DNA from: B3-G11 sp036985855
Lineage (GTDB): Bacteria > Actinomycetota > Acidimicrobiia > Spongiisociales > UBA5794
Length of the DNA stretch: 64,000 nucleotides
NCBI GenBank assembly: GCA_036985855.1
Contig: BTQL01000004.1
Location: 1 to 64,000 of the forward strand
Direction: 5' to 3'
The notes beneath the pieces are model-generated. The model did not search any database. It worked only from the letters and a program-made list of their open reading frames with translations, and was not told the origin of the DNA. Numbering within the stretch: position 1 is the first letter of the stretch; every line of letters begins with the position of its first letter. Shown here piece after piece: positions 1-8,926 of this stretch. Both the position numbers and the translations under genes were made by a program.

Positions 1-115
1 CGTTCCTCGATTGCATGACAACACGGTAACGCGGTCGTTCCAATCCTCTCAGGGTTCCCGGAAGAGTGGTGATTGAGTAGCGTCGACGTTCACTGACCCT
101 CGACAAGCAGTTGGG

Positions 116-1621
116 ATGAACCTGCACCCGATGGATCAGACTGCGATAGCCTCCTTCTGGCTCGAACGCGGGGGAGCGGTGACCGAACAGGCGACTACGC
201 CAGAGATTGAGCGTCGGAGTCGAGCGTCGACGATCTCCGCCACGGTCGTTGGCGTCTTTTCCGTCGGCTGGGCTGGACTATTCGCGACGCTCGGCCTCAC
301 CCAACTGTGGCGATTCCACATGCACGCCTACGACATCGGAATCTTCTCTCAGGCCACGTGGCTGCTGTCGCGTTTCAAGGATCCGTTCGTCACCATCAGA
401 GGGCTCCAGATCTTTGCCGACCACTCGTCCTACATCCTGCTAGCAATCGTTCCGTTGTACTGGCTGTTCCCCACTGCTGCCACCTTGGTCGTGGTGACCG
501 TGCTTGCGATGACAGCGACCGCTCCCCTTGTGTACGTCGTGGCTCGCAGAGCGGGCGCAAGTCCGCTGCTCGCTGCAGTGACAGGTGTGCTCGTGCTGGT
601 TCAACCAGCTGTTCAGTGGCAGGTGCGCGACTCTTTCCATCCCGAGGTGTTGGTCGTGCCGCTCGTGGTGGGCGCGTTCGCCCTTTTGCAGCGCGACCGC
701 GACGTCTGGGCGATCACGCTGATTGCGGTTGCACTGACGGCCAAGGAAGACGTCGGATTGCTCATCGTGCCGCTGGGGCTTGCAATCGCCTACTTCTTGG
801 GCAAGCGGCGGACCGGATGGCTCATCGCTGCACTCGGATTGGGGGCTTTTCTACTGAACTTTCTCGTGCTGCTTCCGGCGTGGTCCCCGACGGGTGAGTT
901 GCTGTACTCCTATCGATATGCCCAGTTTGGAACGACACCGGTCGACGTCGTTGTTGGCCTGCTGACATCCCCTTCGGAGTGGTGGGCCGTGATCACCGAC
1001 GGCACGAGAATGACGTACGTCGCAACCTTGGTCTTTGCGATGCCACTGGCCATCCTCGCCCCGCGTTGGCTTCTCGTCGGGGTACCGATGTTGGCGGCAA
1101 ATCTGTTCTCCAACCACGGCTACCAGTATGAGATCGAGTACCACTACGCGGCATACCTGGTCGTCGCCGTCGTTCTTGCAGCAGCATTCGGTGCAGCGAG
1201 CGTGTCCCGATGGGACCGGAGATCTCTGCGCATCGCCGCGGTAGTCGTCGCAATCGTGGCTGCATCAGCAACGTGGTTCGTCGCGGGTCCTCGAACCGGA
1301 TGGCCGGCGGCACACGTCAATCAGACCCAGATACGCGCGATCCTCGAGGTGATTCCTGATGACGAATCTGTTTCCGCATGGACGACACTGGTACCGCCGC
1401 TTGCGAACAGAGAGACTGTGTATCTGTTCCCGAGCCCATGGGACCTCGCGTATTACGGCGCGGAAGGCATCGAAGACCCGGATCCGTCGAAGGTTGATTG
1501 GTTGTTCATCCGATCGGACTCCTATCGCACGTTCGACGACATCATCGATGGAATCATCGAATCGGGAGACTGGGAAGTGGTGGTGGATGACCCGCCCTTC
1601 ACGCTGCTCCGCAGGAAGTAG
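116..1621 (+). CDS. DUF2079 family polytopic membrane protein
   Basis: This is an integral membrane protein of the DUF2079 family, for which no reaction is established. The family signature is visible around residues 70-110: an AYDIGIFSQATWLLS stretch followed by RGLQIFADHSS. About ten hydrophobic segments run from residue 38 to about 392. The last ~110 residues are soluble, with Asp- and Trp-rich stretches, and probably lie outside the membrane. The fold resembles GT-C-type transferases, but that is inference. The start is uncertain: ATG 116 has a weak ribosome site, ATG 131 is in frame, and GTG 179 sits just after a GGGGGAG run. It is followed tail-to-tail by the hydrolase gene, with only 14 bases between the two stops. 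Confidence 0.8.
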   Translation: MNLHPMDQTAIASFWLERGGAVTEQATTPEIERRSRASTISATVVGVFSVGWAGLFATLGLTQLWRFHMHAYDIGIFSQATWLLSRFKDPFVTIRGLQIFADHSSYILLAIVPLYWLFPTAATLVVVTVLAMTATAPLVYVVARRAGASPLLAAVTGVLVLVQPAVQWQVRDSFHPEVLVVPLVVGAFALLQRDRDVWAITLIAVALTAKEDVGLLIVPLGLAIAYFLGKRRTGWLIAALGLGAFLLNFLVLLPAWSPTGELLYSYRYAQFGTTPVDVVVGLLTSPSEWWAVITDGTRMTYVATLVFAMPLAILAPRWLLVGVPMLAANLFSNHGYQYEIEYHYAAYLVVAVVLAAAFGAASVSRWDRRSLRIAAVVVAIVAASATWFVAGPRTGWPAAHVNQTQIRAILEVIPDDESVSAWTTLVPPLANRETVYLFPSPWDLAYYGAEGIEDPDPSKVDWLFIRSDSYRTFDDIIDGIIESGDWEVVVDDPPFTLLRRK

Positions 1622-1635
1622 GAGTCGGATTACGG

Positions 1636-2532
1636 TTACCGGTCCACGGTCAGCATGTCGGAGAGCGTTGCTGATTCCCAGGCCTCGAAGACTTCGAGAA
1701 CACGTTGCGGGGCCTCGAGCATCGGTACGTGGCCAACATCCTCGAACAGAACGACTGTCCAATCGGGGCGCTCCCTGCCTATCCATCTCGCAATCTCCGC
1801 GCTGACCAGCTTGTCATGTGCCCCGTGCATGAGCAGTGTTGGCTGGGTCACCTTGTGGATCAGGTTGCCAAATCGGCCCTTCCGCACAACGTAGGGTACG
1901 ATCGAGTTCGTCGCGTCGACGAGTGCCTTCGTGGCCCAGGGCTGAGTCCGACGAAGAGCTGCGATTTGTGTCGCATGCTCCCAAACAGACGAGTCGAGCG
2001 ACTCTGGGTGCGCAACGACGAACGTGAGCGCCTCGACCACTCCTTCATCCACCGAGGTGTGTCGGCGGACCGTGTCGATCAGTTTCCCTCCGAGCCACGG
2101 GATCAAGGGAACGGACAGCCGTGCAGCCGTCGGGAAGTTGATCGCTGTCCACGAGAAGACTGGTGCGGCAGGGTCGATGAGCACAAGTGAGTTGACGCGT
2201 TCAGGGTACTGCTCGGAGGTCAGGATCGAGATGAGCCCACCCATCGAGTTGCCGATGAGCATCGCCTCACCTCCGAAATGGTCGATGACATCCTTGACGA
2301 GCTCCACATTGCGCTCCACAGCCGTTCCGCCATCGAGTGGTGCGGTGAATCCGAAGCCGGACAGATCCGGTGCGATCACCCGATGGGTCTCGGCGAGCCG
2401 CGGTGCGATCAGACTCCAGTTGTATGCGGACCCTTCAAGTCCGTGAACGCATACGATCAGCGGGCCGTCTCCTCCGTAGTCGAGGATGCTGACCGGCCCG
2501 CCAATGTCGACCGTATAACGCTCCATGGTCAT
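1636..2532 (-). CDS. alpha/beta-fold hydrolase
   Basis: A 298-residue alpha/beta hydrolase, probably cytoplasmic because no signal peptide is visible. The oxyanion HG motif (VCVHGLEGS) is near residue 30. The nucleophile elbow GNSMGG puts the catalytic Ser at about residue 96. The acid is probably the Asp in HGAHDKLV and the catalytic His lies in DVGHVPML near the C-terminus. Substrate cannot be read from sequence; esterases, haloalkane dehalogenases and C-C hydrolases share this layout. Its ATG directly abuts the TGA of the upstream LLM oxidoreductase gene, so the two are very likely translated from one message. Confidence 0.85.
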   Translation of the reverse strand: MTMERYTVDIGGPVSILDYGGDGPLIVCVHGLEGSAYNWSLIAPRLAETHRVIAPDLSGFGFTAPLDGGTAVERNVELVKDVIDHFGGEAMLIGNSMGGLISILTSEQYPERVNSLVLIDPAAPVFSWTAINFPTAARLSVPLIPWLGGKLIDTVRRHTSVDEGVVEALTFVVAHPESLDSSVWEHATQIAALRRTQPWATKALVDATNSIVPYVVRKGRFGNLIHKVTQPTLLMHGAHDKLVSAEIARWIGRERPDWTVVLFEDVGHVPMLEAPQRVLEVFEAWESATLSDMLTVDR

Positions 2533-3453
2533 TCAACACGCCCCCAGGCCGTCGAGAAGCTTGCCGGTGTCTGTAGGCGTGAACGTGCTCTGGAAGTAGA
2601 AACGCGAGATCCCGAGCTGTTCGTAGCCGTCGAGCTGTTCTCGTACCTGTTCGTACGTTCCTCTTGGGGTTTTGCGTCTCTCGTAGTGGGCCTCGAGCTC
2701 TTCCCTGCTGAATCCGGCCTCCGAAGCGTTCTCGTCCAACATCTCGTCGAGCTCCTTCTCGCTCGCGGCGGCAACGACCTGACCGGCTGAGGACAGCCGA
2801 ATGGAATCTGGATCTCGACCCGCATCTGTGGCAGCTGCTCTGAATCGTTCGATCCGGTCGGCGAGGTCCTCACCGGGGTATATGTTGAACTCATCCGCGA
2901 ACATCCCAGCCAGCCGAGGCGTCTTGTGGGCACCCGTTCCGCCAACGAGCAGCGGGATCTTCTTGTCCGGCCGAGGAGCCAGCGGGAAAGCCTCGAGTTG
3001 GAAGTGATGACCCGAATATCCAGGGAACTCGGGATCGAAGGCCGCCGTGATGTACCCGAGAGCCTCTTCGAGCATTGCGAAGCGCTCGGCGATGTTCGGG
3101 TACTCGAAACCGAACACGTCATGTTCGCGATCCATCCAGCCGGTTCCGATGCCGAGGGTGAACCGACCGTTCGACATGTTGGAGAGCGTCACTGCCATCT
3201 TTGCAAGCACCCCGGGATGGCGGAACGTGATGGGAGAGACGAGCATGACGAGTTCGAGATCACTGGTTTCCCTTGCGAGTCCTCCGAACTGTATGAACGC
3301 ATCCGGGGCGGGTGTCGTCTTGGCCTTCTCCTCGTCGAGGGCCAGAAGATAGTGATCTGGTAGGGAGAGGGCCACGAGTCCATGCTCTGAAGCGAACGCC
3401 GCCGCGTCGAGCAGATGGTTGTAAGGTCCTGCGACCTGAAGGGCATATTCCAT
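2533..3453 (-). CDS. LLM class (luciferase-like) F420-dependent oxidoreductase
   Basis: A 306-residue TIM-barrel flavin/F420 oxidoreductase of the bacterial luciferase family. Diagnostic stretches are SLPDHYLL near residue 34, a strand-loop LVMLVSPITFRHPGVLAKM around 70-90, and the NGRFTLGIGTGW motif near 105-118 that marks LLM proteins. In actinobacteria such proteins usually use coenzyme F420 rather than FMN; that assignment is from family knowledge. It is the first gene of a two-gene unit with the hydrolase, whose start codon immediately follows its stop. The pairing suggests oxidation or reduction of a small organic compound followed by hydrolysis; the substrate is unknown. Confidence 0.85.
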   Translation of the reverse strand: MEYALQVAGPYNHLLDAAAFASEHGLVALSLPDHYLLALDEEKAKTTPAPDAFIQFGGLARETSDLELVMLVSPITFRHPGVLAKMAVTLSNMSNGRFTLGIGTGWMDREHDVFGFEYPNIAERFAMLEEALGYITAAFDPEFPGYSGHHFQLEAFPLAPRPDKKIPLLVGGTGAHKTPRLAGMFADEFNIYPGEDLADRIERFRAAATDAGRDPDSIRLSSAGQVVAAASEKELDEMLDENASEAGFSREELEAHYERRKTPRGTYEQVREQLDGYEQLGISRFYFQSTFTPTDTGKLLDGLGAC

Positions 3454-3546
3454 TCGTCAAGCGTAGGGAGCCGCGGGCGGCTTCCGATCGGACATCTGGA
3501 ATGTGTCACCGGGACACCGTAGGTTGTATCCAGGAAGGATGGAATC

Positions 3547-4245
3547 ATGGCACAGTCGTACTTCTCGCCGAAGGTGTTCGCGTTCCTCAACGAGCTTGCT
3601 CGGAACAACGACAGGGTTTGGTGGGAGCAGAACAAGGAGCACTACATCGAGGTCATCCGCGAGCCAGCGAAGGTGTTCATCGAGGATTTCGGCTCACGTC
3701 TCTGTGCGATCTCTGAGCACTTCGTTGCGGACACCCGAACCAACGGTGGATCACTCATGCGCCCATATCGCGACACCCGGTTCTCGAAGGACAAGACACC
3801 TTACAAGACCAACGTTGGGATCCAGTTCCGTCACGAGCGGGGCAAGGATGTGCATGCTCCCGGTTTCTACGTCCATATCGAGCCCGGTGCGTGTTTCGCA
3901 GGTATCGGCATGTGGCGACCGGAGACGAAGGTCGCTCGCGAGATCAGACAGCGCATCTTCGAGTATCCGGATGAGTGGAAGAAGGCGACGAAATACAAGC
4001 GGTTCACCTCTGTTTGGGACGTGATGTCCGACGACGAGGGCGACTACCTCAAGCGCGTGCCAAAAGAGTTCGATCCCGGGTTCGAGTTCGCCGACGATCT
4101 TCGGCTCAAGACGTTCATCGCGGGCTCGAAGCTGACTCATAAGACCGTCACCTCTCCAGACTTCGACGAGGAACTGGCGAAGCGGTTCAAGGCCGGTAGC
4201 GACCTCAACCGATTCCTATGTGAGGCCCAAGGACTGCCGTACTGA
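3547..4245 (+). CDS. DUF2461 (TIGR02453) family protein
   Basis: A 232-residue soluble protein of the DUF2461/TIGR02453 family, which is widespread in bacteria and fungi and has no agreed function. Family hallmarks are the FLNELARNNDRVWWEQNKEHY opening (residues ~13-33), the RPYRDTRFSKDKTPYKTN block (~77-94) and the PGFYVHIEPG segment (~109-118). The ATG at 3547 is preceded by AGGAAGGA, a good ribosome site. It stands alone: divergent from the LLM gene and convergent with the TetR gene, whose stop lies 19 bases beyond its own. Confidence 0.85.
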   Translation: MAQSYFSPKVFAFLNELARNNDRVWWEQNKEHYIEVIREPAKVFIEDFGSRLCAISEHFVADTRTNGGSLMRPYRDTRFSKDKTPYKTNVGIQFRHERGKDVHAPGFYVHIEPGACFAGIGMWRPETKVAREIRQRIFEYPDEWKKATKYKRFTSVWDVMSDDEGDYLKRVPKEFDPGFEFADDLRLKTFIAGSKLTHKTVTSPDFDEELAKRFKAGSDLNRFLCEAQGLPY

Positions 4246-4264
4246 CCAGGCTCAGGAGACAGGG

Positions 4265-4819
4265 CTAGGAGATTCTTTCGGCGGCGAAGAGGGCATGTTT
4301 CGGGAAATCGAAGTCCTGGTCGAGTGTCCAGCGAAACGCAAGACCGTCGAGTGCGCCAAGGAGGAGTTCGGCCTGCACCTCTGCGTCTTCGGGGGTGAGT
4401 GTTGTGTCGCCTCGCTGCATGGCATCTGCGAAACGTTCGACTCTGCGTAGGTGGTGTCGGAGGAATCGGCGCCTTGCACCGGTCGCCGATGACTCACCGG
4501 TCAGAGCAGCCGTCACATAGACGCGTGCCATGGTCGGCTCCTCGTGGAAGAAGCGAATGTACGCATGCACGAGGTCATCGACCGTGTCCGTGCCGGCGTG
4601 GTCGGGGTCGGGATCCACGGCTTCGATCGACTCGCGCACGACACGGATGATTGCGTCCTCCTTGGAATCGAAGAGGTTGTAGAAACTGCCGGATCTCACT
4701 TTGGCCCGGTCACAGATCGCCTTGAGTGTGCACGCTTCCATGCCGCCCTCGGCGAGCAGACTTCGTGTTGCCTCGATGATTCGAGCCTCGGTCTGTATGC
4801 CTACCTGGTATCGAGCCAC
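4265..4819 (-). CDS. TetR family transcriptional regulator
   Basis: A regulator with an N-terminal TetR helix-turn-helix: the recognition region TLKAICDRAKVRSGSFYNLF matches the family, and a ligand-binding C-terminal domain follows. I chose GTG 4819, preceded by GAAGGGA at a suitable distance. A TTG at 4870 would extend the frame by 17 residues, but those codons run through the operator palindromes and are unlike TetR sequence. It is divergent from fadE5 and its control region carries strong inverted repeats, so it probably represses fadE5 and itself and responds to an acyl-CoA. That role is inferred from position only. Confidence 0.87.
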   Translation of the reverse strand: MARYQVGIQTEARIIEATRSLLAEGGMEACTLKAICDRAKVRSGSFYNLFDSKEDAIIRVVRESIEAVDPDPDHAGTDTVDDLVHAYIRFFHEEPTMARVYVTAALTGESSATGARRRFLRHHLRRVERFADAMQRGDTTLTPEDAEVQAELLLGALDGLAFRWTLDQDFDFPKHALFAAERIS

Positions 4820-4854
4820 GCGATCCCTTCGTCTCTGGCATCGTACTCCGGATG

Positions 4855-4907
4855 TTGAGTGTTTACCCAAATATGGTCGAACACTCCAACTTGGAGTGTA
4901 TACTCAA
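4855..4907. promoter_or_regulatory. Operator/promoter between tetR and fadE5
   Basis: A perfect palindrome ACACTCCAA-C-TTGGAGTGT occupies 4881-4899. It overlaps a second GAGT-GTAT-ACTC palindrome at 4894-4905, and a related half GAGTGTTTAC lies at 4857-4866. TATACT at 4899-4904 could be the -10 of the fadE5 promoter and lies inside the operator. This layout suits divergent repression by the TetR protein. Confidence 0.6.
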
Positions 4908-4986
4908 ATTGTGTCGGAAAGACGGCAGTGCAGCCCTTCGACATGGCCAAGTCGTGTTGATGGAGTACGAAGCAAAAGGGACAGCC

Positions 4987-6789
4987 ATGAGTCATTACAA
5001 GAGCAATCGCAGAGATATCGAGTTCAACCTCTTTGAGTATCTCGAGGTCGGCGAGTACTACGGCAAGGCACCGTTCGCCTCCTTCGATGAGGACACGGCC
5101 AGGGACGCCCTTCGCGAGGTCGATCGTCTTGCAACGGAAGAGTTCGCCGCAAGTTTCGTCGATGCGGACCGCAATCCTCCAGAGCTTGTCGATGGCGAGA
5201 TCAAGCTTCGTGAATCGGTGAAGGCGAGTCTCGACGCGATGTTCGACGGCGGCTGGCACATGCTCGGCCTCGATGAGAACCTCGGTGGTTTCGGTGCACC
5301 CGACAGCCTCAGATGGGCGATCAGCGAGATGTTCATCGGGGCTGATCCCGCAACCTTCCTTTTTGCCTCAGGCGCGTTGATGGCGCGAGTGATCGCGGCC
5401 GAAGGTACCCAGGAGCAGACGGAGAAATGGGCCATCCCGATGGTGGAAAGACGTTGGGGAGCCACGATGGTTCTCACAGAGGCTGATGCAGGATCAGACG
5501 TCGGCGAAGGAACATCAAAGGCTGTCCAGATCGACGGAGAGGTTTATCACCTCGAAGGCGTGAAGAGGTTCATCACCTCAGGGGAGAACGACTACTACGA
5601 GAACATCATCCACCTCGTGCTTGCAAGGCGCGATGGAGGCGAAGCGGGCACGAAAGGTCTGTCGATGTTCATCGTTCCGAAGTTCCTCGTGAACGACGAC
5701 GGATCGGTAGGTGAGCGCAACGGCATCTACGCAACGAACATCGAGCACAAGATGGGTATCAAGGGTTCCACGACCTGCGAGCTCACGATGGGCATGGACC
5801 AGCCTTGTGTCGGATACCTGGTCGGCAATGTGCACCAGGGCATCCGCCAGATGTTCAAGGTGATCGAGGATGCCCGCATGATGATCGGCGTGAAGTCTGC
5901 CGGGACGCTTTCTACCGGATATCTCAACGCACTCGAGTATGCCAAGGAACGGGTGCAGTCCGCCGATTTGGCTCAGATGATGGACAAGACCGCTCCGCGT
6001 GTTGAGATCATCAGACATCCTGATGTCCGCCGCATGTTGATGCTCCAGAAGGCATATGCAGAGGGTCTTCGCGCACTGTGGATGTACACGGCTGCGACCC
6101 TCGATCGCAAGGTCCTGCATCCGGACGATGACTATTGGGACAGGGTCAACGACCTGCTGCTCCCGATGGTGAAGGGCTACTCGTCTGAGAAGGCGTACGA
6201 GCTGCTTGCTCAGTCGCTCCAGGTGTTCGGCGGATCCGGATTCACCCAGGACTACCCGATCGAGCAGTATATCCGTGATGCCAAGATCGACACGTTGTAC
6301 GAAGGCACTACGGCAATCCAGGCGCTCGACCTGTTCTTCCGCAAAATCGCCAGGGATCAGGGCCAGACACTCATGCGCTTCTCTGATGGCATGATGGAGT
6401 ACGTCAAGGGTGGCTCCGACGAGTTTGCTACCGAGCGCCATGCACTCGGCCAGGCGCTCGAGCAGGCGCAAAACCATGTGGGGGCCCTGGTCGAATACTC
6501 GATGAAATCGATGCAGAACCCAACAGATATCTACAAGACGGGTCTGCACGCGAATGCCTTGCTCGAGAGCCTCTCTGAGGTCACGATTGCGTGGTTGCTG
6601 CTCGAGCACGCCGAGGTCGCCAACGTGGCTCTGGCCGATGCAACGGGTGACGATGTCGGCTTCTACGAAGGCAAGATCGCCTCGGCGCGGTTCTTCGTCA
6701 ACGACGCTCTCCCGAGGGTCGCCGTGCGTACTGCTGCGGCCCAGGCAGAAGATGGCTGGCTCATGGAGATGTCCGATGCTGCCTTTTGA
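4987..6789 (+). CDS. fadE5: Acyl-CoA dehydrogenase, FadE5-like
   Basis: A 600-residue FAD-dependent acyl-CoA dehydrogenase, catalysing the first oxidation of beta-oxidation. The start MSHYKSNRRDIEFNLFE is the signature of the mycobacterial FadE5 group, as I recall it. Domains in order are the N-terminal helical domain, the beta-barrel with the VLTEADAGSDVG flavin-binding motif (~residue 160), the C-terminal helices with the catalytic Glu in TLYEGTTAIQALDL (~435), and the extra C-terminal domain of long ACADs. ATG 4987 follows AAAAGGGA. An in-frame extension to 4852 runs through the operator and is rejected. Electrons would pass to ETF and then probably to the EtfD-like protein at 12057. Likely repressed by the divergent TetR. 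Confidence 0.9.
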   Translation: MSHYKSNRRDIEFNLFEYLEVGEYYGKAPFASFDEDTARDALREVDRLATEEFAASFVDADRNPPELVDGEIKLRESVKASLDAMFDGGWHMLGLDENLGGFGAPDSLRWAISEMFIGADPATFLFASGALMARVIAAEGTQEQTEKWAIPMVERRWGATMVLTEADAGSDVGEGTSKAVQIDGEVYHLEGVKRFITSGENDYYENIIHLVLARRDGGEAGTKGLSMFIVPKFLVNDDGSVGERNGIYATNIEHKMGIKGSTTCELTMGMDQPCVGYLVGNVHQGIRQMFKVIEDARMMIGVKSAGTLSTGYLNALEYAKERVQSADLAQMMDKTAPRVEIIRHPDVRRMLMLQKAYAEGLRALWMYTAATLDRKVLHPDDDYWDRVNDLLLPMVKGYSSEKAYELLAQSLQVFGGSGFTQDYPIEQYIRDAKIDTLYEGTTAIQALDLFFRKIARDQGQTLMRFSDGMMEYVKGGSDEFATERHALGQALEQAQNHVGALVEYSMKSMQNPTDIYKTGLHANALLESLSEVTIAWLLLEHAEVANVALADATGDDVGFYEGKIASARFFVNDALPRVAVRTAAAQAEDGWLMEMSDAAF

Positions 6790-6844
6790 CATGTGTCGGG
6801 TGTGAACTCGCCTGGATCTGAGTGCGTCGAGCTACGCTGGTTTC

Positions 6845-7345
6845 ATGACTGATCGATATGAATCCATCCTGTCGTTGCGTGCTATCAGGCAGTTCGCGCA
6901 GCGATCGATCGAATCGACGGACGTCGATGCAGTCCTCGAAGCTGCCAGGTGGACGGGGTCGTCCAAGAACCTGCAGAACTGGTCCTTCATCCTGGTTGAC
7001 GATCCGCAACAAAAGGAGCGACTCTGTGACGCTGGCGATTTCATGGACCCAGTACGCAACGCACCGGCTGCGATCTGTCTGGTGCAAGAGCCTGAGGGTT
7101 ACGAGTTCGATACGGGTCGTCTAGCGCAGAACATTATGCTTGCTGCCGATGCGCTTGGTTTGGCTAGCTGTCCCGTGACATTGCACCGCGACGAGATTGC
7201 GGCTTCGGTGCTCGAGCTACCTGCCGGTAGAAGGTGTAGGTACGCGATAGCGATCGGGTATCCGGCCCCTGGTGCAGGTCCTGGGCGAATGGGTGGTCGA
7301 AAACCGCTCGGTGAGCTTGCGCATCACGACAGCTACGGCGGCTGA
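6845..7345 (+). CDS. Nitroreductase family protein
   Basis: A short (166-residue) nitroreductase-fold protein, probably an FMN-dependent NAD(P)H oxidoreductase. It opens with the typical SILSLRAIRQFAQRSI motif (FMN phosphate contacts by the Arg residues) and contains AARWTGSSKNLQNWSFILV (~36-54) and NIMLAADALGLASC (~98-111), all family landmarks. It lacks the long central insertions of larger nitroreductases. Natural substrate is unknown. The small membrane protein gene begins three bases after its stop and is likely co-transcribed. Confidence 0.85.
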   Translation: MTDRYESILSLRAIRQFAQRSIESTDVDAVLEAARWTGSSKNLQNWSFILVDDPQQKERLCDAGDFMDPVRNAPAAICLVQEPEGYEFDTGRLAQNIMLAADALGLASCPVTLHRDEIAASVLELPAGRRCRYAIAIGYPAPGAGPGRMGGRKPLGELAHHDSYGG

Positions 7346-7348
7346 TCG

Positions 7349-7603
7349 ATGCTTCCGACGCTCATGTTTCTTGGTTTCGTCTTCGGATACATCTACGGCG
7401 TCACTCGGCGCGTGAACGTCACGATTGCGGGTGCCATCCTCGCAGTACTCGGTTTGTGGTTGCTGGTGTTCACCGTCGGTGAGATCGACTTCACGATCGC
7501 GATATTCATCGTCACCGGGCTGTTGGCTGTCATCAACTATCTGGTTGGAGGACTCCTTGGTTGGGGCATCGAACGCCTCGTTCGTGTCTTCTTCCGGCGA
7601 TGA
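7349..7603 (+). CDS. Small two-helix membrane protein
   Basis: An 84-residue very hydrophobic protein I do not recognise. It has a short first hydrophobic run (TLMFLGFVFGYIYGV), then one or two long membrane segments between residues ~25 and 75, and a basic C-terminus (RLVRVFFRR). The ATG lies three bases after the nitroreductase stop, so translation is probably coupled. Codon use resembles its neighbours, which supports a real gene. Confidence 0.6.
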   Translation: MLPTLMFLGFVFGYIYGVTRRVNVTIAGAILAVLGLWLLVFTVGEIDFTIAIFIVTGLLAVINYLVGGLLGWGIERLVRVFFRR

Positions 7604-7624
7604 ACACCTCGTTGTCGTTCTGAT

Positions 7625-8926
7625 ATGGCGCAGATAGCGATATTCGACTCAGGGATCGGTGGCACCACGGTGCTCGACCGCGTACGTGAACACGCTCCCT
7701 GGTCCGACCTCATCTACATTGCTGACCACGCGTTCGGACCATACGGAGAGCGTACGCTCGATGAGGTCAGGGCCAGGACGAAGTTGCTTGCTCGATATCT
7801 CGAGTCTGTCGGTGTCAGGGAGATCGTGATCGCCTGCAACTCGGCATCCGCAGCGGCGTTGCACCATCTAAGGGAAGTGTTGCCAGACGTCGCATTCGTT
7901 GGCATGGAGCCGGCTGTCAAACCCGCATCTGAGCTGACACGCAGCGGCATCGTGGGCATACTCGCCACAGAGGCCACGTTCCAAGGAGAGCTGTTTCGTA
8001 GTCTCATCGGACGTCACGCATCTGACATCGTGGTTGTTGAACAGGCGTGTCCTGGCCTGGCCGCGGTCGTTGAACAGGGCGCACCTGCCGCGGCACTTCT
8101 CGATGAGTTCCTTTCTCCCGTTGTGGATGCGGGCGCAGACGTCATCGTGCTCGGCTGCACGCACTACCCGCTCATTCGATCCGATATCGAGCAGCGCCTA
8201 CCGAAGGGGACGATTGTCGTCGATCCGTCCGACGCAGTCGCGAAGCGGGTCGTGGCTGTTGCTCACGACTGCGAAGTCGATCTCGAGGGGACGGCGTCGA
8301 CGGTGTATTGGACTACAGGACTCGAAACGGAACGTGACGACGGACGACAGTGGATGACGATCGATATCCCGGGATCAGCGATGGCTGCGGTCAGGGTCCG
8401 CGAGACAACGCTGAGCGCCGTCCATGGCGATATCACGACGATGCCGGTTGATGCTGTGGTGAATGCCGCGAACAATCATCTCGCGCATGGCGGAGGAATC
8501 GCTCTTGCGATCTCGCTGGCCGGCGGTCCGACGATCGATGCGGAATCAGCGGACTGGATCACAACCAATGGGCCGCTCGGTACTGGCTTGGCAGCCCTTA
8601 CGTCGGCGGGCAACATGCCGTCGTCGTACGTAATCCATGTTGCCGGCCCTATCTACGCGACCGGCCAGGAGAACGAACAGCTGCTCGCCGCTGCCGTTAG
8701 GGCGGCGCTCGACACCGCGACCGAGATCGAGGCGACTTCCATCGCGGTTCCGGCGATCTCAGCCGGGATATATGGTTATCCACCGGATGAAGCGTCGGCC
8801 GTTATCGTCGAAGCCGTTGGCAAGTTCATCGCCGGTGCAGACACAACGTTGGCGTCGGTTCGTCTGGTCGGATTCGAAACCGTCATGACCGAACGATTCG
8901 CTTCTGCGATATCCTCAGGCGCATGA
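7625..8926 (+). CDS. murI: Glutamate racemase fused to a macrodomain
   Basis: A 433-residue fusion. Residues ~1-255 are an Asp/Glu racemase of the MurI family, which makes D-glutamate for peptidoglycan. The DSGIGG motif is at the start, and both catalytic cysteines are present in IACNSASA (~64) and LGCTHYP (~178). Residues ~265-425 are a macrodomain (ADP-ribose/O-acetyl-ADP-ribose binding) with GDITTMPVDAVVNAANN, the HGGGIALAI loop and the SAGIYGYPP loop. These suggest an intact ligand pocket and perhaps hydrolase activity. MurI alone is normally ~260-270 residues, so the second domain is a clear addition. The gene overlaps proC by ATGA. The likely role is D-Glu supply; the macrodomain may regulate it or act separately. 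Confidence 0.88.
   Translation: MAQIAIFDSGIGGTTVLDRVREHAPWSDLIYIADHAFGPYGERTLDEVRARTKLLARYLESVGVREIVIACNSASAAALHHLREVLPDVAFVGMEPAVKPASELTRSGIVGILATEATFQGELFRSLIGRHASDIVVVEQACPGLAAVVEQGAPAAALLDEFLSPVVDAGADVIVLGCTHYPLIRSDIEQRLPKGTIVVDPSDAVAKRVVAVAHDCEVDLEGTASTVYWTTGLETERDDGRQWMTIDIPGSAMAAVRVRETTLSAVHGDITTMPVDAVVNAANNHLAHGGGIALAISLAGGPTIDAESADWITTNGPLGTGLAALTSAGNMPSSYVIHVAGPIYATGQENEQLLAAAVRAALDTATEIEATSIAVPAISAGIYGYPPDEASAVIVEAVGKFIAGADTTLASVRLVGFETVMTERFASAISSGA

Noticed and set aside
5578..6792. A 404-codon open frame antisense to fadE5
   Set aside because: It mirrors the codon structure of the acyl-CoA dehydrogenase, is rich in His/Arg/Leu typical of antisense frames in high-GC DNA, and matches no family.
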